DNA of 64,000 nt from Bacteroidota bacterium (GTDB lineage: Bacteria; Bacteroidota; Bacteroidia; Chitinophagales; Chitinophagaceae): the NCBI GenBank assembly GCA_013285915.1, contig JABDGS010000007.1, positions 1-64,000 on the forward strand, given 5' to 3'. The first letter of the stretch is position 1, and the number at the start of each line of letters is the position of its first letter. The notes beneath the pieces are model-generated. The model made no database searches. It was not told the DNA's origin and saw only the letters and a program-made list of their open reading frames with translations. This document shows positions 45,116-53,609 of the stretch, piece after piece. The translations under genes were made by a program, and so were the position numbers.

Positions 45116-45185
45116 TATCTTTGTTTTTTAAGGGTTTAGGGTTGAAAAAAGGGCCAGTTATTCCTAACAGGCCCTATTTTTTTGT
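45116..45185 (+). ncRNA. Candidate very short RNA: promoter box plus terminator
   Basis: In the 469-bp gap between ndk and fbp, TATCTTTG at 45116-45123 matches the -7 consensus exactly. About 25 bases later a hairpin (AAGGGCC / GGCCCTA-T, loop 14 nt, 45149-45176) with an A-run before and seven T after forms a terminator. Transcription would make an RNA of only about 55 nt. No ORF. It might be a small RNA, a decoy, or simply a chance -7 box in front of a bidirectional terminator. Confidence 0.3.
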
Positions 45186-45403
45186 ACCTGGCACACAGCA
45201 ACGTGCTTTGGCTCAAAAGCTTATACTAAATATTATTCGTAAACGCGAGAGTTAACAGTCTCCAGATTGGCCATGAACACTGCCTTATTACAAATTAAGC
45301 AAGTGGATCTTTAATGACAATACAACGCTATAAAACTGAGGTTTTGCAAGTTGGGAATTGAAAGAAAATAAAGTAAAAGCGCTTTTAGCAAATTAGTAAG
45401 CCT
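45186..45403. other. Intergenic region with no recognisable gene
   Basis: 218 bases between the hairpin at 45.15 kb and the end of fbp. No ORF, tRNA-like fold or strong repeat was seen. The fbp transcript must end in or beyond this stretch, but no clear minus-strand terminator is visible except the bidirectional hairpin at 45149-45176. Confidence 0.4.
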
Positions 45404-46417
45404 CTAAGCATGGGACAATATATATTGGTTCTTCAGGCAAAGTCTTAACTCGCTTACGGCAAGGCTGCTGCCCATAAACACGGGGCAGGGCTGGTGTAAA
45501 TCTGCGGGCATTATATCAACAATTCGTTCGTAGCCATTAATAGCTTTGCCGCCGGCAACTTCCATTATAAAAGCGAACGGATTACATTCATACATAAGCC
45601 TCAATTTGCCACCTGGTTTGCTGTGCATAGCAGGGTATAAAAAAATACCACCTTTTATAAGCGTGCGGTGCACATCGGCAACCATACTGCCGGCATAACG
45701 CTGCGACATGCCTTTCTGCTGGCAGCGCACAATAAAATCCTGCACGCCCTGTTCAAACTGGCACCAGTAACCCTGGTTAACAGAATAAGTGTCTGTTTCT
45801 GACGGGCAATGTATATCAGGATGGCTTAAAGAAAACTCGCCAATAGCGGGGTCAAGTGTAAAGCCGTTCACCCCCCTCCTTGTGGCATAAACCATCATTG
45901 CAGATGAGCCGTAAATAATATACCCCGCTGCAACCTGGTTAACACCGGGCTGCAAAAAATCTTCAAGCGCGCAGGGTGAGCCTATGGATGTTTTACGGCG
46001 GTACACACCGAATATAGTACCTACGGCAGTATTTGTATCAATATTAGTGCTGCCGTCAAGTGGATCAAACATTACCACATACTTACTCTTGTTATTCATT
46101 ACATCATCAAAAACCTCAATGCCGTCCATTTCCTCACTGGCAATGCCCGCGCAGCTAAGCCCATTGCGTAAAACATTTCTCAACTGGTTTTGGGCAAAAG
46201 CGTCAAGCTGCTGCACAGTTTCGGCATGTATATTTTTATACCCGGCTGAGCCTAATATATCTGCCAGGCCAGCTTTGCTTACCTCGGCATAAATGCGTTT
46301 TGCCGCCAGGCCAATATCGCGCAGCAGGCTGCTTAACTCACCGGTAGCATTTGGAAACATTCGTAACTGCTGAATAGTAAATTCATCCAGCGTTAAATTT
46401 TTTTTATGTAAAGGCAT
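45404..46417 (-). CDS. fbp: Class I fructose-1,6-bisphosphatase
   Basis: 337 residues. The metal and substrate motif is DPLDGSTNID (118-127). The later MYECNPFAFIMEVAGGKA region with the lysine of the active site is also intact. It removes phosphate from fructose-1,6-bisphosphate in gluconeogenesis. The gene starts 8 bp after pckA on the same strand, so the first and last committed gluconeogenic steps are cotranscribed. Confidence 0.96.
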   Translation of the reverse strand: MPLHKKNLTLDEFTIQQLRMFPNATGELSSLLRDIGLAAKRIYAEVSKAGLADILGSAGYKNIHAETVQQLDAFAQNQLRNVLRNGLSCAGIASEEMDGIEVFDDVMNNKSKYVVMFDPLDGSTNIDTNTAVGTIFGVYRRKTSIGSPCALEDFLQPGVNQVAAGYIIYGSSAMMVYATRRGVNGFTLDPAIGEFSLSHPDIHCPSETDTYSVNQGYWCQFEQGVQDFIVRCQQKGMSQRYAGSMVADVHRTLIKGGIFLYPAMHSKPGGKLRLMYECNPFAFIMEVAGGKAINGYERIVDIMPADLHQPCPVFMGSSLAVSELRLCLKNQYILSHA

Positions 46418-46425
46418 AGGAATAA

Positions 46426-48045
46426 TTAAGAGAAATGAGCAATGCGTTTTTTGGGTACAGCTTTTTTAATGCTGTCGTCAAAGTCATTTATATTATACTG
46501 CTCAAAGTTTTTTCTAAATAGTTCGGCCAAATCATCTGCAGCCTCGTCGTAGGCATCCCTGTCGCGCCATGTGTACCGCGGGTTTAATAGTGTTTCGGGT
46601 ACACCGGGGCACCTTTTTGGTATCTGCATTCCAAACACGGGGTGTGTTTCGTATGCTGCGTTATTTAGCCAGCCGCTAAGTGCTGCATGTATTATAGCCC
46701 GTGTGTGCTGCAGCGAAATTCGTTTACCCACGCCATAAGCGCCACCGATCCACCCGGTGTTGATCATCCAAATATTTACATTATGCTCCTGCATTTTTTT
46801 ACCCAGCAATTTTGCATAACGGGCTGGGTGCAGCGGTAAAAATGGTGCACCAAAACAGGCGCTGAATGTTGCTTTTGGTTCTGTTATCCCGGTTTCGGTA
46901 CCTGCAATTTTTGCAGTATAACCGCTTATAAACTGGAACATTGCCTGCCCGGGGGTTAGCCTGCTTACAGGCGGCAATATGCCATAGGCATCGCAGGTAA
47001 GAAAGAAAATATTTTCAGGCACACCGCCTTTTGATGGCTTAACCGCATTAGCAATATAATCAACCGGGTAGCTAACCCTTGTATTTTCGGTAATAGAGCT
47101 ATTTGAAAAATCAATCTTTTTTGTGCCGCCCAAAAAACAAACGTTTTCTACAAGGGCGCCTTCTTTTACTGCGTTATAAATGGCCGGCTCTTTTTCTTTG
47201 CTAAGGTTTATTACCTTGGCATAGCAACCGCCTTCAAAATTAAAAATTCCCTCATCCGTCCATCCGTGTTCATCATCACCAATAAGGTTTCTTAAAGGGT
47301 CAGCACTTAAAGTTGTTTTACCAGTACCGCTTAAGCCAAAAAACAGGGCAACATCGCCTTTTTCGCCAATATTGGCGCTGCAATGCATACTTAGCACGTT
47401 TTGGTTATGTGGCAATAAAAAATTCAGCACCGTAAAAACACCTTTCTTCATTTCACCTGTGTAAGCGGTACCGCCTATAAGTATTGTTTTATGGGTGAAT
47501 GAAATAATGGCAAAATGCGGTGACCGTGTGCCATCAGTTGCGGGGTCGGCCAAAAAGTCAGGGGCGTGGATTATTGTCCATGAAGGTTTAAAATCAGCGA
47601 GTTCCCGTTCCGAAGGCCTTAAAAACATATTGTAACAAAAAAGGTTACTCCAGCTATTTTCGTTTATTACGCGTAAGCTTAACCTGTAATTTTCGTCTGC
47701 ACATGCATAACAATCCCTCACCCATAACTCCTGCAGGCCACCCAAATAAGAAAGCATCCTGTTTTTTAAACGGGTAAAATATTTTTCTTCAATGGGAATA
47801 TTAAATTTATTCCAGTCAACAACTTGCGCCGTTATGGCGTCTTTTACTATAAACTTATCCTGTGGGCTTCTGCCGGTAAATTTGCCGGTATTTATGCATA
47901 AAGCCCCAGTGTCGTTTAAAACACCTTCCCCCCTTTGTATGGTTTGTTGTACTAACTGGTTAGGTGAAAACTGGTAGTGTACGGTTGCAGTAGTTGTAAA
48001 ACCCGGAAATACATCACCAGGTGCGATCTTCATGGCTGGCATCAT
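46426..48045 (-). CDS. pckA: ATP-dependent phosphoenolpyruvate carboxykinase
   Basis: 539 residues. The kinase P-loop is GLSGTGKTTLSAD (near 237-249). RSPQDKFIV and the Arg/Lys substrate contacts of the N-terminal domain, and LTCDAYGILPPVSRL further on, are as in ATP-type enzymes. It converts oxaloacetate and ATP to phosphoenolpyruvate. Three in-frame ATGs (48045, 48042, 48033) can serve as start. A -7 box lies 25 bp upstream, and fbp follows 8 bp downstream. Confidence 0.96.
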   Translation of the reverse strand: MMPAMKIAPGDVFPGFTTTATVHYQFSPNQLVQQTIQRGEGVLNDTGALCINTGKFTGRSPQDKFIVKDAITAQVVDWNKFNIPIEEKYFTRLKNRMLSYLGGLQELWVRDCYACADENYRLSLRVINENSWSNLFCYNMFLRPSERELADFKPSWTIIHAPDFLADPATDGTRSPHFAIISFTHKTILIGGTAYTGEMKKGVFTVLNFLLPHNQNVLSMHCSANIGEKGDVALFFGLSGTGKTTLSADPLRNLIGDDEHGWTDEGIFNFEGGCYAKVINLSKEKEPAIYNAVKEGALVENVCFLGGTKKIDFSNSSITENTRVSYPVDYIANAVKPSKGGVPENIFFLTCDAYGILPPVSRLTPGQAMFQFISGYTAKIAGTETGITEPKATFSACFGAPFLPLHPARYAKLLGKKMQEHNVNIWMINTGWIGGAYGVGKRISLQHTRAIIHAALSGWLNNAAYETHPVFGMQIPKRCPGVPETLLNPRYTWRDRDAYDEAADDLAELFRKNFEQYNINDFDDSIKKAVPKKRIAHFS

Positions 48046-48070
48046 ATAAAACTATCATTTGTTAGTTTTT

Positions 48071-48078
48071 CAAAAGTA
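48071..48078 (-). promoter_or_regulatory. TAnnTTTG -7 box for pckA-fbp
   Basis: The minus strand reads TACTTTTG, exact consensus, 25 bp before the first pckA ATG. Confidence 0.6.
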
Positions 48079-48289
48079 AAGGCTTTCTGGAAACAAAAAA
48101 ATGTTTTTGATATAAATTTTTCAAAAAACACTCATTTTAATAATACGAAATCTAATAATTATGGTTGCCGCAGCCCTATTATTAAATATTCTTTAATAAA
48201 AATAAAAAACCGCTTTTTTTAAGACATTAACCAAAGTAAAAAACTAAAACGCCAAAACTTATCGAAATTTGCGGTACAATTAATATTAG

Positions 48290-48997
48290 ATGATTATGAG
48301 CAAAACGGGAAAGCTTGTTATTATAACAGGGGCTAATGGCAACCTGGGTGTTGCAACTGTAAGCAGGTTTTTAAATGAGGGGTATAATGTTGTGGCTGTT
48401 GATGGGCACAATAATCACCTTGGCTTTGCAAAAAATAACCCTGGGTTTGAGTTTTATGCCGTTAACCTTACAAATGAGCAGGAAACGGGCGATCTTGTAA
48501 ATACGGTGATTGAAAAACATGGCGTTGTACATGCCGCTTTATTATTGGTGGGTGGTTTTGCTATGGGGAAGATTGAAGATACAGCCGGCACAGACGTAAG
48601 CAAAATGTTTTCGCTTAATTTTGAAACAGCCTATTTTGTGGCAAGGCCTTTATTAAAACACATGCAGCAACATGGTTATGGAAGGCTTGTGTTTATTGGC
48701 ACACGCCCTGCGTTGGAAGCAGCACAGGGAAAAAGCATGATAGCTTATTCATTATCAAAGTCGCTGTTGTTTAAACTGGCCGATTTTATTAATGCCGAAG
48801 CAAAAGGCACTAATATTGTTGCATCTGTTGTAGTGCCCAGCACTATTGACACAGCTATTAACAGGCAAAGCATGCCCGGCACCAACCCTGGTGCCTGGGT
48901 GAAGCCCGAACAATTAGCTGATATAATGGAATTTATTTGCAGCGAAAAGGGAATGCCGGTAAGGGAAGCTGTTTACAAGGTGTATAACAACGCATAA
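48290..48997 (+). CDS. Short-chain dehydrogenase/reductase
   Basis: 235 residues. The cofactor loop is TGANGNLG (13-20) and the catalytic Tyr-x-x-x-Lys is YSLSK (Tyr152, Lys156). The usual catalytic Ser position appears to be Gly or Thr (FIGTRPALE), which is atypical but seen in quinoid-dihydropteridine-reductase-like members. The ATG at 48296 is an equally good start. A 65-residue membrane protein gene follows after 9 bp. Substrate unknown. Confidence 0.88.
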   Translation: MIMSKTGKLVIITGANGNLGVATVSRFLNEGYNVVAVDGHNNHLGFAKNNPGFEFYAVNLTNEQETGDLVNTVIEKHGVVHAALLLVGGFAMGKIEDTAGTDVSKMFSLNFETAYFVARPLLKHMQQHGYGRLVFIGTRPALEAAQGKSMIAYSLSKSLLFKLADFINAEAKGTNIVASVVVPSTIDTAINRQSMPGTNPGAWVKPEQLADIMEFICSEKGMPVREAVYKVYNNA

Positions 48998-49006
48998 AAC
49001 AAGAAT

Positions 49007-49204
49007 ATGAAGAATTTGCTGAAGAAAAATGTATTGCCTGTTATTGGTGTGTTTGCTGGTGCGGTTGGTGGATTTTTTTATTGGAAGTATGTTGGGTGCA
49101 CACATGGTTGCCCTATTCAGTCCAACCCTTACAGGATGACGGCCTATGGCGCAGTTATGGGCGGGCTTATATTTAGCATTTTTCAGCCTTCTGTAAAGGC
49201 ATAG
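49007..49204 (+). CDS. DUF6132-like small membrane protein
   Basis: 65 residues with two hydrophobic segments (VLPVIGVFAGAVGGFFYW and AYGAVMGGLIFSIF) separated by VGCTHGCPIQSNPYRM. The Cys-x3-Cys-Pro-I-x-SNPY loop is characteristic of the DUF6132 family of Bacteroidota, whose function is unknown. The paired cysteines suggest thiol or metal chemistry at the membrane. It follows the SDR gene by 9 bp. Confidence 0.75.
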   Translation: MKNLLKKNVLPVIGVFAGAVGGFFYWKYVGCTHGCPIQSNPYRMTAYGAVMGGLIFSIFQPSVKA

Positions 49205-49242
49205 GGTACTGGTAAAACACCACAATGATACACGTTGCGTGC

Positions 49243-49842
49243 TTACTGAATATTTACCTGCGGAACAGTATATGCAATTAACTGGTTTATTATATGCTCC
49301 CTTAAATCTCTAAGCGAACCAAAAAAATCCGCGGCTGTATTACCATAACTGCGTATGCTTATACCAAACAGCATTACGCCTTTGTGACCGTTAATATCTT
49401 TAAAAGCCTTATACAGGTAGGCATTCCACTCAACAAAGTCAGTTTTAGGCACACCTTCGCTTTCAACAAAGTCTACAATATATTCAGTTGAATCAGGGCT
49501 TTGTATAAGATTGTAGTTTACCACCGCATCCGTTTTCTTTCGCTCCTTAAGGTCTTTCAGTTTTAGCAATACAAGCTCTTTTGGCTTTATCGTATCTTCA
49601 AGCACATCTATCAATACTAATTTGCTAAAATGTTCCAGGCTGTCACCTTTTGCCAGGTATTCCTGTTTGTAGTAATTATCTACAGGTCTTGAACTCCATG
49701 CCAAATAATAATTGGCATTGCCAAATAATACAGGCCCGGGCACATTCAGGTAGTCTGTTACAACCTGCTGGGCAAAGGAGCTTTTAGTGCTTAAAAGCGC
49801 AGCAAGTATTATAAAAAACTGACAACAATATTTTTTAACCAT
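49243..49842 (-). CDS. Secreted hypothetical protein
   Basis: 199 residues from the ATG at 49842, chosen because an exact -7 box lies only 8 bp upstream of it, which excludes the longer in-frame start. Signal peptide ends SSFAQ. The mature part begins VVTDYLNVPGPVLFGNANYYL and continues with alternating strands and helices; no family recognised. Likely periplasmic. Convergent with the DUF6132 gene. Confidence 0.72.
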   Translation of the reverse strand: MVKKYCCQFFIILAALLSTKSSFAQQVVTDYLNVPGPVLFGNANYYLAWSSRPVDNYYKQEYLAKGDSLEHFSKLVLIDVLEDTIKPKELVLLKLKDLKERKKTDAVVNYNLIQSPDSTEYIVDFVESEGVPKTDFVEWNAYLYKAFKDINGHKGVMLFGISIRSYGNTAADFFGSLRDLREHIINQLIAYTVPQVNIQ

Positions 49843-49850
49843 ATACCCGG

Positions 49851-49858
49851 CAAAAGTA
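49851..49858 (-). promoter_or_regulatory. TAnnTTTG -7 box, leaderless arrangement
   Basis: The minus strand reads TACTTTTG; its last base is 9 nt from the A of the start codon at 49842, so the mRNA would have almost no 5' leader. Confidence 0.6.
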
Positions 49859-50005
49859 TTGTGCATAAACAATAACAAAAGTTAAATACAAAGCCGGACG
49901 CACCAAAATTGGTGCTAAAATAATCTTGATGTTTTGAGGTTGCTTTAGTATTTAAGCAGAAAGTGCCCAGCAAATGCATTGGCAAAAATCAGCTGCAATA
50001 TTGTA

Positions 50006-50584
50006 TCAGCGCCCGGTTGTATCTTCAAGCCTTTTGCTTATCTCGTCATTTATTTTGGTAAACAGGTGTTCGGGCTTAAATACACGCCAGTTGGGTATAT
50101 CCATTAGTTCGATGTAATAATTAAGTTTTTTACGCTTAAAATCGTGCTGGGTGGCTTCGGGCATGTTAACTGCTACTATCCAGCCGTATTCATCGGTAAC
50201 TTCTTCAAACCATTCTGTATAATAGTCCTTATCGCCGCTGTGAAAGTTTAAAACATTTTCAGCTATCAAAATATATTTGGTAATGCCTGCCGCAAAAAGT
50301 TCGTCAATAATATCACGTTTCAGCATCATTATATCATTTTCAATAGCATCATTCCACTCCCCTATCATTTCAATTATAACAAACTGCTGCTCGTAATCTG
50401 CATATAATATTTTCATGTATAGTGTACGGCTGCCAAACTCATCCCACTGCGGGTGTATGTAATAGTTATATACTGTTTGGCTAAATTCAAACTCACTGTA
50501 AGTACGGCCAAAAAAAGGCGACCGCGGGTCTGTTTCCGCAGTGTACAAATGCCGCCAGTTATAAAAAGGTTCAATCTCGTGCAT
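50006..50584 (-). CDS. Conserved hypothetical cytoplasmic protein
   Basis: 192 residues, acidic and aromatic-rich, with no signal peptide or transmembrane helix. Distinct segments are FYNWRHLYTAETDPRSPFFG near the N-terminus and GEWNDAIENDIMMLKRDIID in the middle. It reads as a mixed alpha/beta domain. No family or function recognised. It has a consensus -7 box 18 bp upstream and stands alone. Confidence 0.72.
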   Translation of the reverse strand: MHEIEPFYNWRHLYTAETDPRSPFFGRTYSEFEFSQTVYNYYIHPQWDEFGSRTLYMKILYADYEQQFVIIEMIGEWNDAIENDIMMLKRDIIDELFAAGITKYILIAENVLNFHSGDKDYYTEWFEEVTDEYGWIVAVNMPEATQHDFKRKKLNYYIELMDIPNWRVFKPEHLFTKINDEISKRLEDTTGR

Positions 50585-50602
50585 ACATCAATTTCGTCAT
50601 AG

Positions 50603-50610
50603 CAAATTTA
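50603..50610 (-). promoter_or_regulatory. TAnnTTTG -7 box
   Basis: The minus strand reads TAAATTTG, exact consensus, 18 bp before the ATG at 50584. Confidence 0.55.
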
Positions 50611-50756
50611 TAGCAAAAAACAGGCAAAAGCTGAAGGCAGGTATGGGTAAAGCGGCTAATATTTTATAGTTTGAAACAGAACGTTGGCTGCCTTATTTTA
50701 ACTGTACGGTATTTAGTGGTTAACAACACATCCGGTACCCAGGAAATTGCCTGCAA

Positions 50757-50795
50757 CAAAAACCCCGCAGACTTTAAAAGCATACGGGGTTATTT
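50757..50795 (-). terminator. Terminator of metK
   Basis: Stem AACCCCG / CGGGGTT with an 18-nt loop (50761-50791), 24 bp past the metK stop; the plus-strand A-run before it reads as a U-run on the minus strand. Confidence 0.8.
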
Positions 50796-50818
50796 TATTG
50801 CTCAAATAAAAATACGGG

Positions 50819-52072
50819 TTATTTTATTTTAAAAGCCTTTTTTACCTTATCAACAAAATCTAATTTCTCCCAGGTAAAAAGTTCTACCTTCCTGGTAATT
50901 TTCCGGCCGTCAGGTGAAGTAAATTCTTTTGTAACCTCCTCATTCTTTCTGCCCATGTGGCCGTAGGCTGCAGTTTCACTATAGATGGGGTTACGCAATT
51001 TAAGGCGCTGCTCAATAAAGTAAGGGCGCATATCAAAAATGCTGTCTACTTTTTTTGCAATCTCGCCGTCGCTAAGTTCAACATTCGCTGTACCGTACGT
51101 GTTAACGTATATGCCCATTGGCTTTGCTACACCGATAGCGTATGATACCTGAACCAGCACTTCGCTGCAAACACCTGCGGCCACAAGGTTTTTGGCAATA
51201 TGGCGTGTGGCATAAGCAGCAGAGCGGTCAACCTTTGAAGGATCTTTCCCGCTAAAAGCGCCACCACCGTGTGCGCCCTTGCCGCCGTAGGTATCAACAA
51301 TTATTTTACGGCCGGTTAAACCAGTATCGCCGTGAGGGCCGCCAATTACAAATTTGCCGGTTGGGTTAATATGATAGTTTATTTCATCGTCAAAAAGCTT
51401 AGCATATTTTTTGTATTTGCTTTTAACGCGCGGTATAAGAATATTTATAATATCGGTTTTAATTTTCTCCAGCATTTTTTCTTCTTTGTCAAAATCATCA
51501 TGCTGGGTAGATACCACAATAGCATCAATTCTTACAGGTTTGTTGTTATCGTCGTATTCAAGCGTTACCTGGCTTTTTGCATCAGGCCTCAGGTATTTTA
51601 TTTGTTTATTTTCCCGGCGCAATACTGCAAGTTCTATTAAAATTTTATGTGCAAGGTCTAATGCCAATGGCATATAATCCTCTGTTTCGTTGGTGGCATA
51701 CCCAAACATCATGCCCTGGTCGCCAGCACCTTGTTCTTCTTTCTTTTTACGGTCAACACCCTGGTTAATGTCAGCAGACTGTTCGTGAATAGCAGACAAA
51801 ACACCACAACTGTTGGCCTCAAACATATATTCACTCTTTGTATATCCAATGCGGCGTATAACATTACGTGCAATATCCTGAACATCCAGGTAGGCTTTGC
51901 TTTTAACTTCACCAGCCAATATAACCTGCCCTGTGGTAACTAAGGTTTCGCAAGCCACCTTGCTATTGGGATCAAAAGCAAGAAAATTATCAATTAAAGC
52001 ATCAGAAATCTGGTCGGCCACTTTGTCTGGATGCCCTTCGGATACACTTTCAGAAGTAAATAAATAAGGCAT
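50819..52072 (-). CDS. metK: S-adenosylmethionine synthase
   Basis: 417 residues, slightly longer than the E. coli enzyme. Signatures: [15 protein letters not shown] near the start, [16 protein letters not shown] (the methionine adenosyltransferase loop), and [16 protein letters not shown] (P-loop-like). It makes SAM from methionine and ATP, supplying the methyltransferases in the window among many others. Single gene with its own -7 box and terminator. Confidence 0.97.
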   Translation of the reverse strand: MPYLFTSESVSEGHPDKVADQISDALIDNFLAFDPNSKVACETLVTTGQVILAGEVKSKAYLDVQDIARNVIRRIGYTKSEYMFEANSCGVLSAIHEQSADINQGVDRKKKEEQGAGDQGMMFGYATNETEDYMPLALDLAHKILIELAVLRRENKQIKYLRPDAKSQVTLEYDDNNKPVRIDAIVVSTQHDDFDKEEKMLEKIKTDIINILIPRVKSKYKKYAKLFDDEINYHINPTGKFVIGGPHGDTGLTGRKIIVDTYGGKGAHGGGAFSGKDPSKVDRSAAYATRHIAKNLVAAGVCSEVLVQVSYAIGVAKPMGIYVNTYGTANVELSDGEIAKKVDSIFDMRPYFIEQRLKLRNPIYSETAAYGHMGRKNEEVTKEFTSPDGRKITRKVELFTWEKLDFVDKVKKAFKIK

Positions 52073-52091
52073 AATTTTTTAAATAAGGCTG

Positions 52092-52099
52092 CAAATATA
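52092..52099 (-). promoter_or_regulatory. TAnnTTTG -7 box for metK
   Basis: The minus strand reads TATATTTG, exact consensus, 20 bp before the metK ATG. No S-adenosylmethionine riboswitch fits in the 20-nt leader. Confidence 0.6.
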
Positions 52100-52131
52100 C
52101 TATACCCGGCTATTTATAAAACAGGTATTTA

Positions 52132-53601
52132 TTAAGGTACCGGTGAATAAACTATATGCAGGCGCATTTTATGTGCTGTATTATTGCCTCCACCAAGCCG
52201 CACCCGGCCTTCAGAAGGCGCATTAAGCGGGGGCGAAGATAAAGGTACCCTTACAGATGAGGATTCGCTGGCATATATATAGTTATTACCCGGCGCGTAC
52301 AGCACAAAATTATTGTAGGCAGTTTGCCCATGGCTTACAACGCCCTGTACATAGCTGGTAATGTCAAAGCTATAAGAGTAATGGGTTCTGCCACTCAATG
52401 GGTCAATAGTGGCTGTAGGTATGGCCCCTAATGCGGCCACGTTTGTAACTGAGGTGCTGTCTGTTGCCAGTACCTGGCTGCCCGGCATAAGAAAACGCCA
52501 TTTGTATTGGGTGCTATATGGACTAACAAATATTTGCGGTGGTGTTAAAAACAGATCTGATTGATAGGTATCATCGGGTATTTGATCCATTATCAATTCT
52601 GCACGCTGAATGATTATCTTTGAGAGCCCGGCAAGGCTTGGCATAGTAATATTTGTAAAAATGCCAGGATTTGCTTCTAAGTATAAAATGCTGTCCTCTG
52701 CGGCTGGTGACGGGAAATTAGCCTGCACTTCTGCCCCACTCCTGTCCTTCTTAATATAGTTCGCCCCGGCTGTTACACCCGCACTTGCTTTAAAATATGT
52801 AACCGCAGTGTCTTTGGCGCCAGTGAGATTATACCTGTAATAAATTGCCAGCTTTGTATTTGTATCCTGCAGGTTTATACGAAGCAATGAATTGCCTGTG
52901 GCTTCAGGCACAACCTGGAACCCCCTGAAATATTGGTTAAACGTTGTTCCGCTTTTATAAGCGTTTGAGGTATCAAACCCGTAAATAAGCTTGTTGCCAA
53001 TTGCCTCTTTATCAAGCCTAATGCGTAACTGGTTAACAGCAGCTTCGTTACGGGGGTAAACCGAATCGCGAAGTGTGCGGGGGGCAACCTGTACAGGCTG
53101 GTAATTTTCAGTTAATTCTACATAATTTTTCTGAAAAAAATGATTTGTTGAATAAACTGAATCAGCCGTAAAAGGCTCGTCATTTGAAATTTGATAAACC
53201 CTGAACGCAAGATTTGGAAATGAATCTCCATATACGCCTTTATAACTTAACACCAGCACAACAGAATCAAGGTATATACTATCTTTTTTATAGGTACCAA
53301 ACTCAACTGGAAATGCTGTTGGTATAACCTGAAGGTTAACTGAAGCACTTAATTTTCCGAAAAGAGGGTCGTTTGAAATATAGCCGAGCGACATGTCCTG
53401 TGCAGCCCCGACGTTGTTTGCACTGTCACCGCCATTTTTTGTTTTTATGTCTAAATACAGGTCATTTGCCTGTACATTATCACCGGGAGGTAATAAACCG
53501 CTTCCTATATCAGTAGTTATAATTTTGGTACAACCGCAAAAAATGAAGGATAATAAAACAAGAAAAAGAATAGAATTTTTTTTCACAATAGCTAAATTCA
53601 T
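52132..53601 (-). CDS. DUF4270 lipoprotein
   Basis: 489 residues. Lipobox at Cys24 (FIFCGC). Directly afterwards TDIGSGLLPPGDN and a later SLGYISNDPLFGKLSAS match the DUF4270 family, which is restricted to Bacteroidota and of unknown function. The rest is beta-rich with repeated strand pairs, suggesting a surface or periplasmic binding protein. It starts 8 bp after the GT5-domain gene and shares its promoter. Confidence 0.88.
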   Translation of the reverse strand: MNLAIVKKNSILFLVLLSFIFCGCTKIITTDIGSGLLPPGDNVQANDLYLDIKTKNGGDSANNVGAAQDMSLGYISNDPLFGKLSASVNLQVIPTAFPVEFGTYKKDSIYLDSVVLVLSYKGVYGDSFPNLAFRVYQISNDEPFTADSVYSTNHFFQKNYVELTENYQPVQVAPRTLRDSVYPRNEAAVNQLRIRLDKEAIGNKLIYGFDTSNAYKSGTTFNQYFRGFQVVPEATGNSLLRINLQDTNTKLAIYYRYNLTGAKDTAVTYFKASAGVTAGANYIKKDRSGAEVQANFPSPAAEDSILYLEANPGIFTNITMPSLAGLSKIIIQRAELIMDQIPDDTYQSDLFLTPPQIFVSPYSTQYKWRFLMPGSQVLATDSTSVTNVAALGAIPTATIDPLSGRTHYSYSFDITSYVQGVVSHGQTAYNNFVLYAPGNNYIYASESSSVRVPLSSPPLNAPSEGRVRLGGGNNTAHKMRLHIVYSPVP

Positions 53602-53609
53602 GGGTTTAA

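Noticed and set aside
44935-45403. tRNA or other known RNA gene in the ndk-fbp gap
   Set aside because: No T-loop (GTTCRANNC) with matching acceptor and anticodon arms was found; only terminator-type hairpins are visible.
52073-52131. SAM riboswitch upstream of metK
   Set aside because: The leader between the -7 box and the ATG is only about 20 nt, too short for any known SAM riboswitch.
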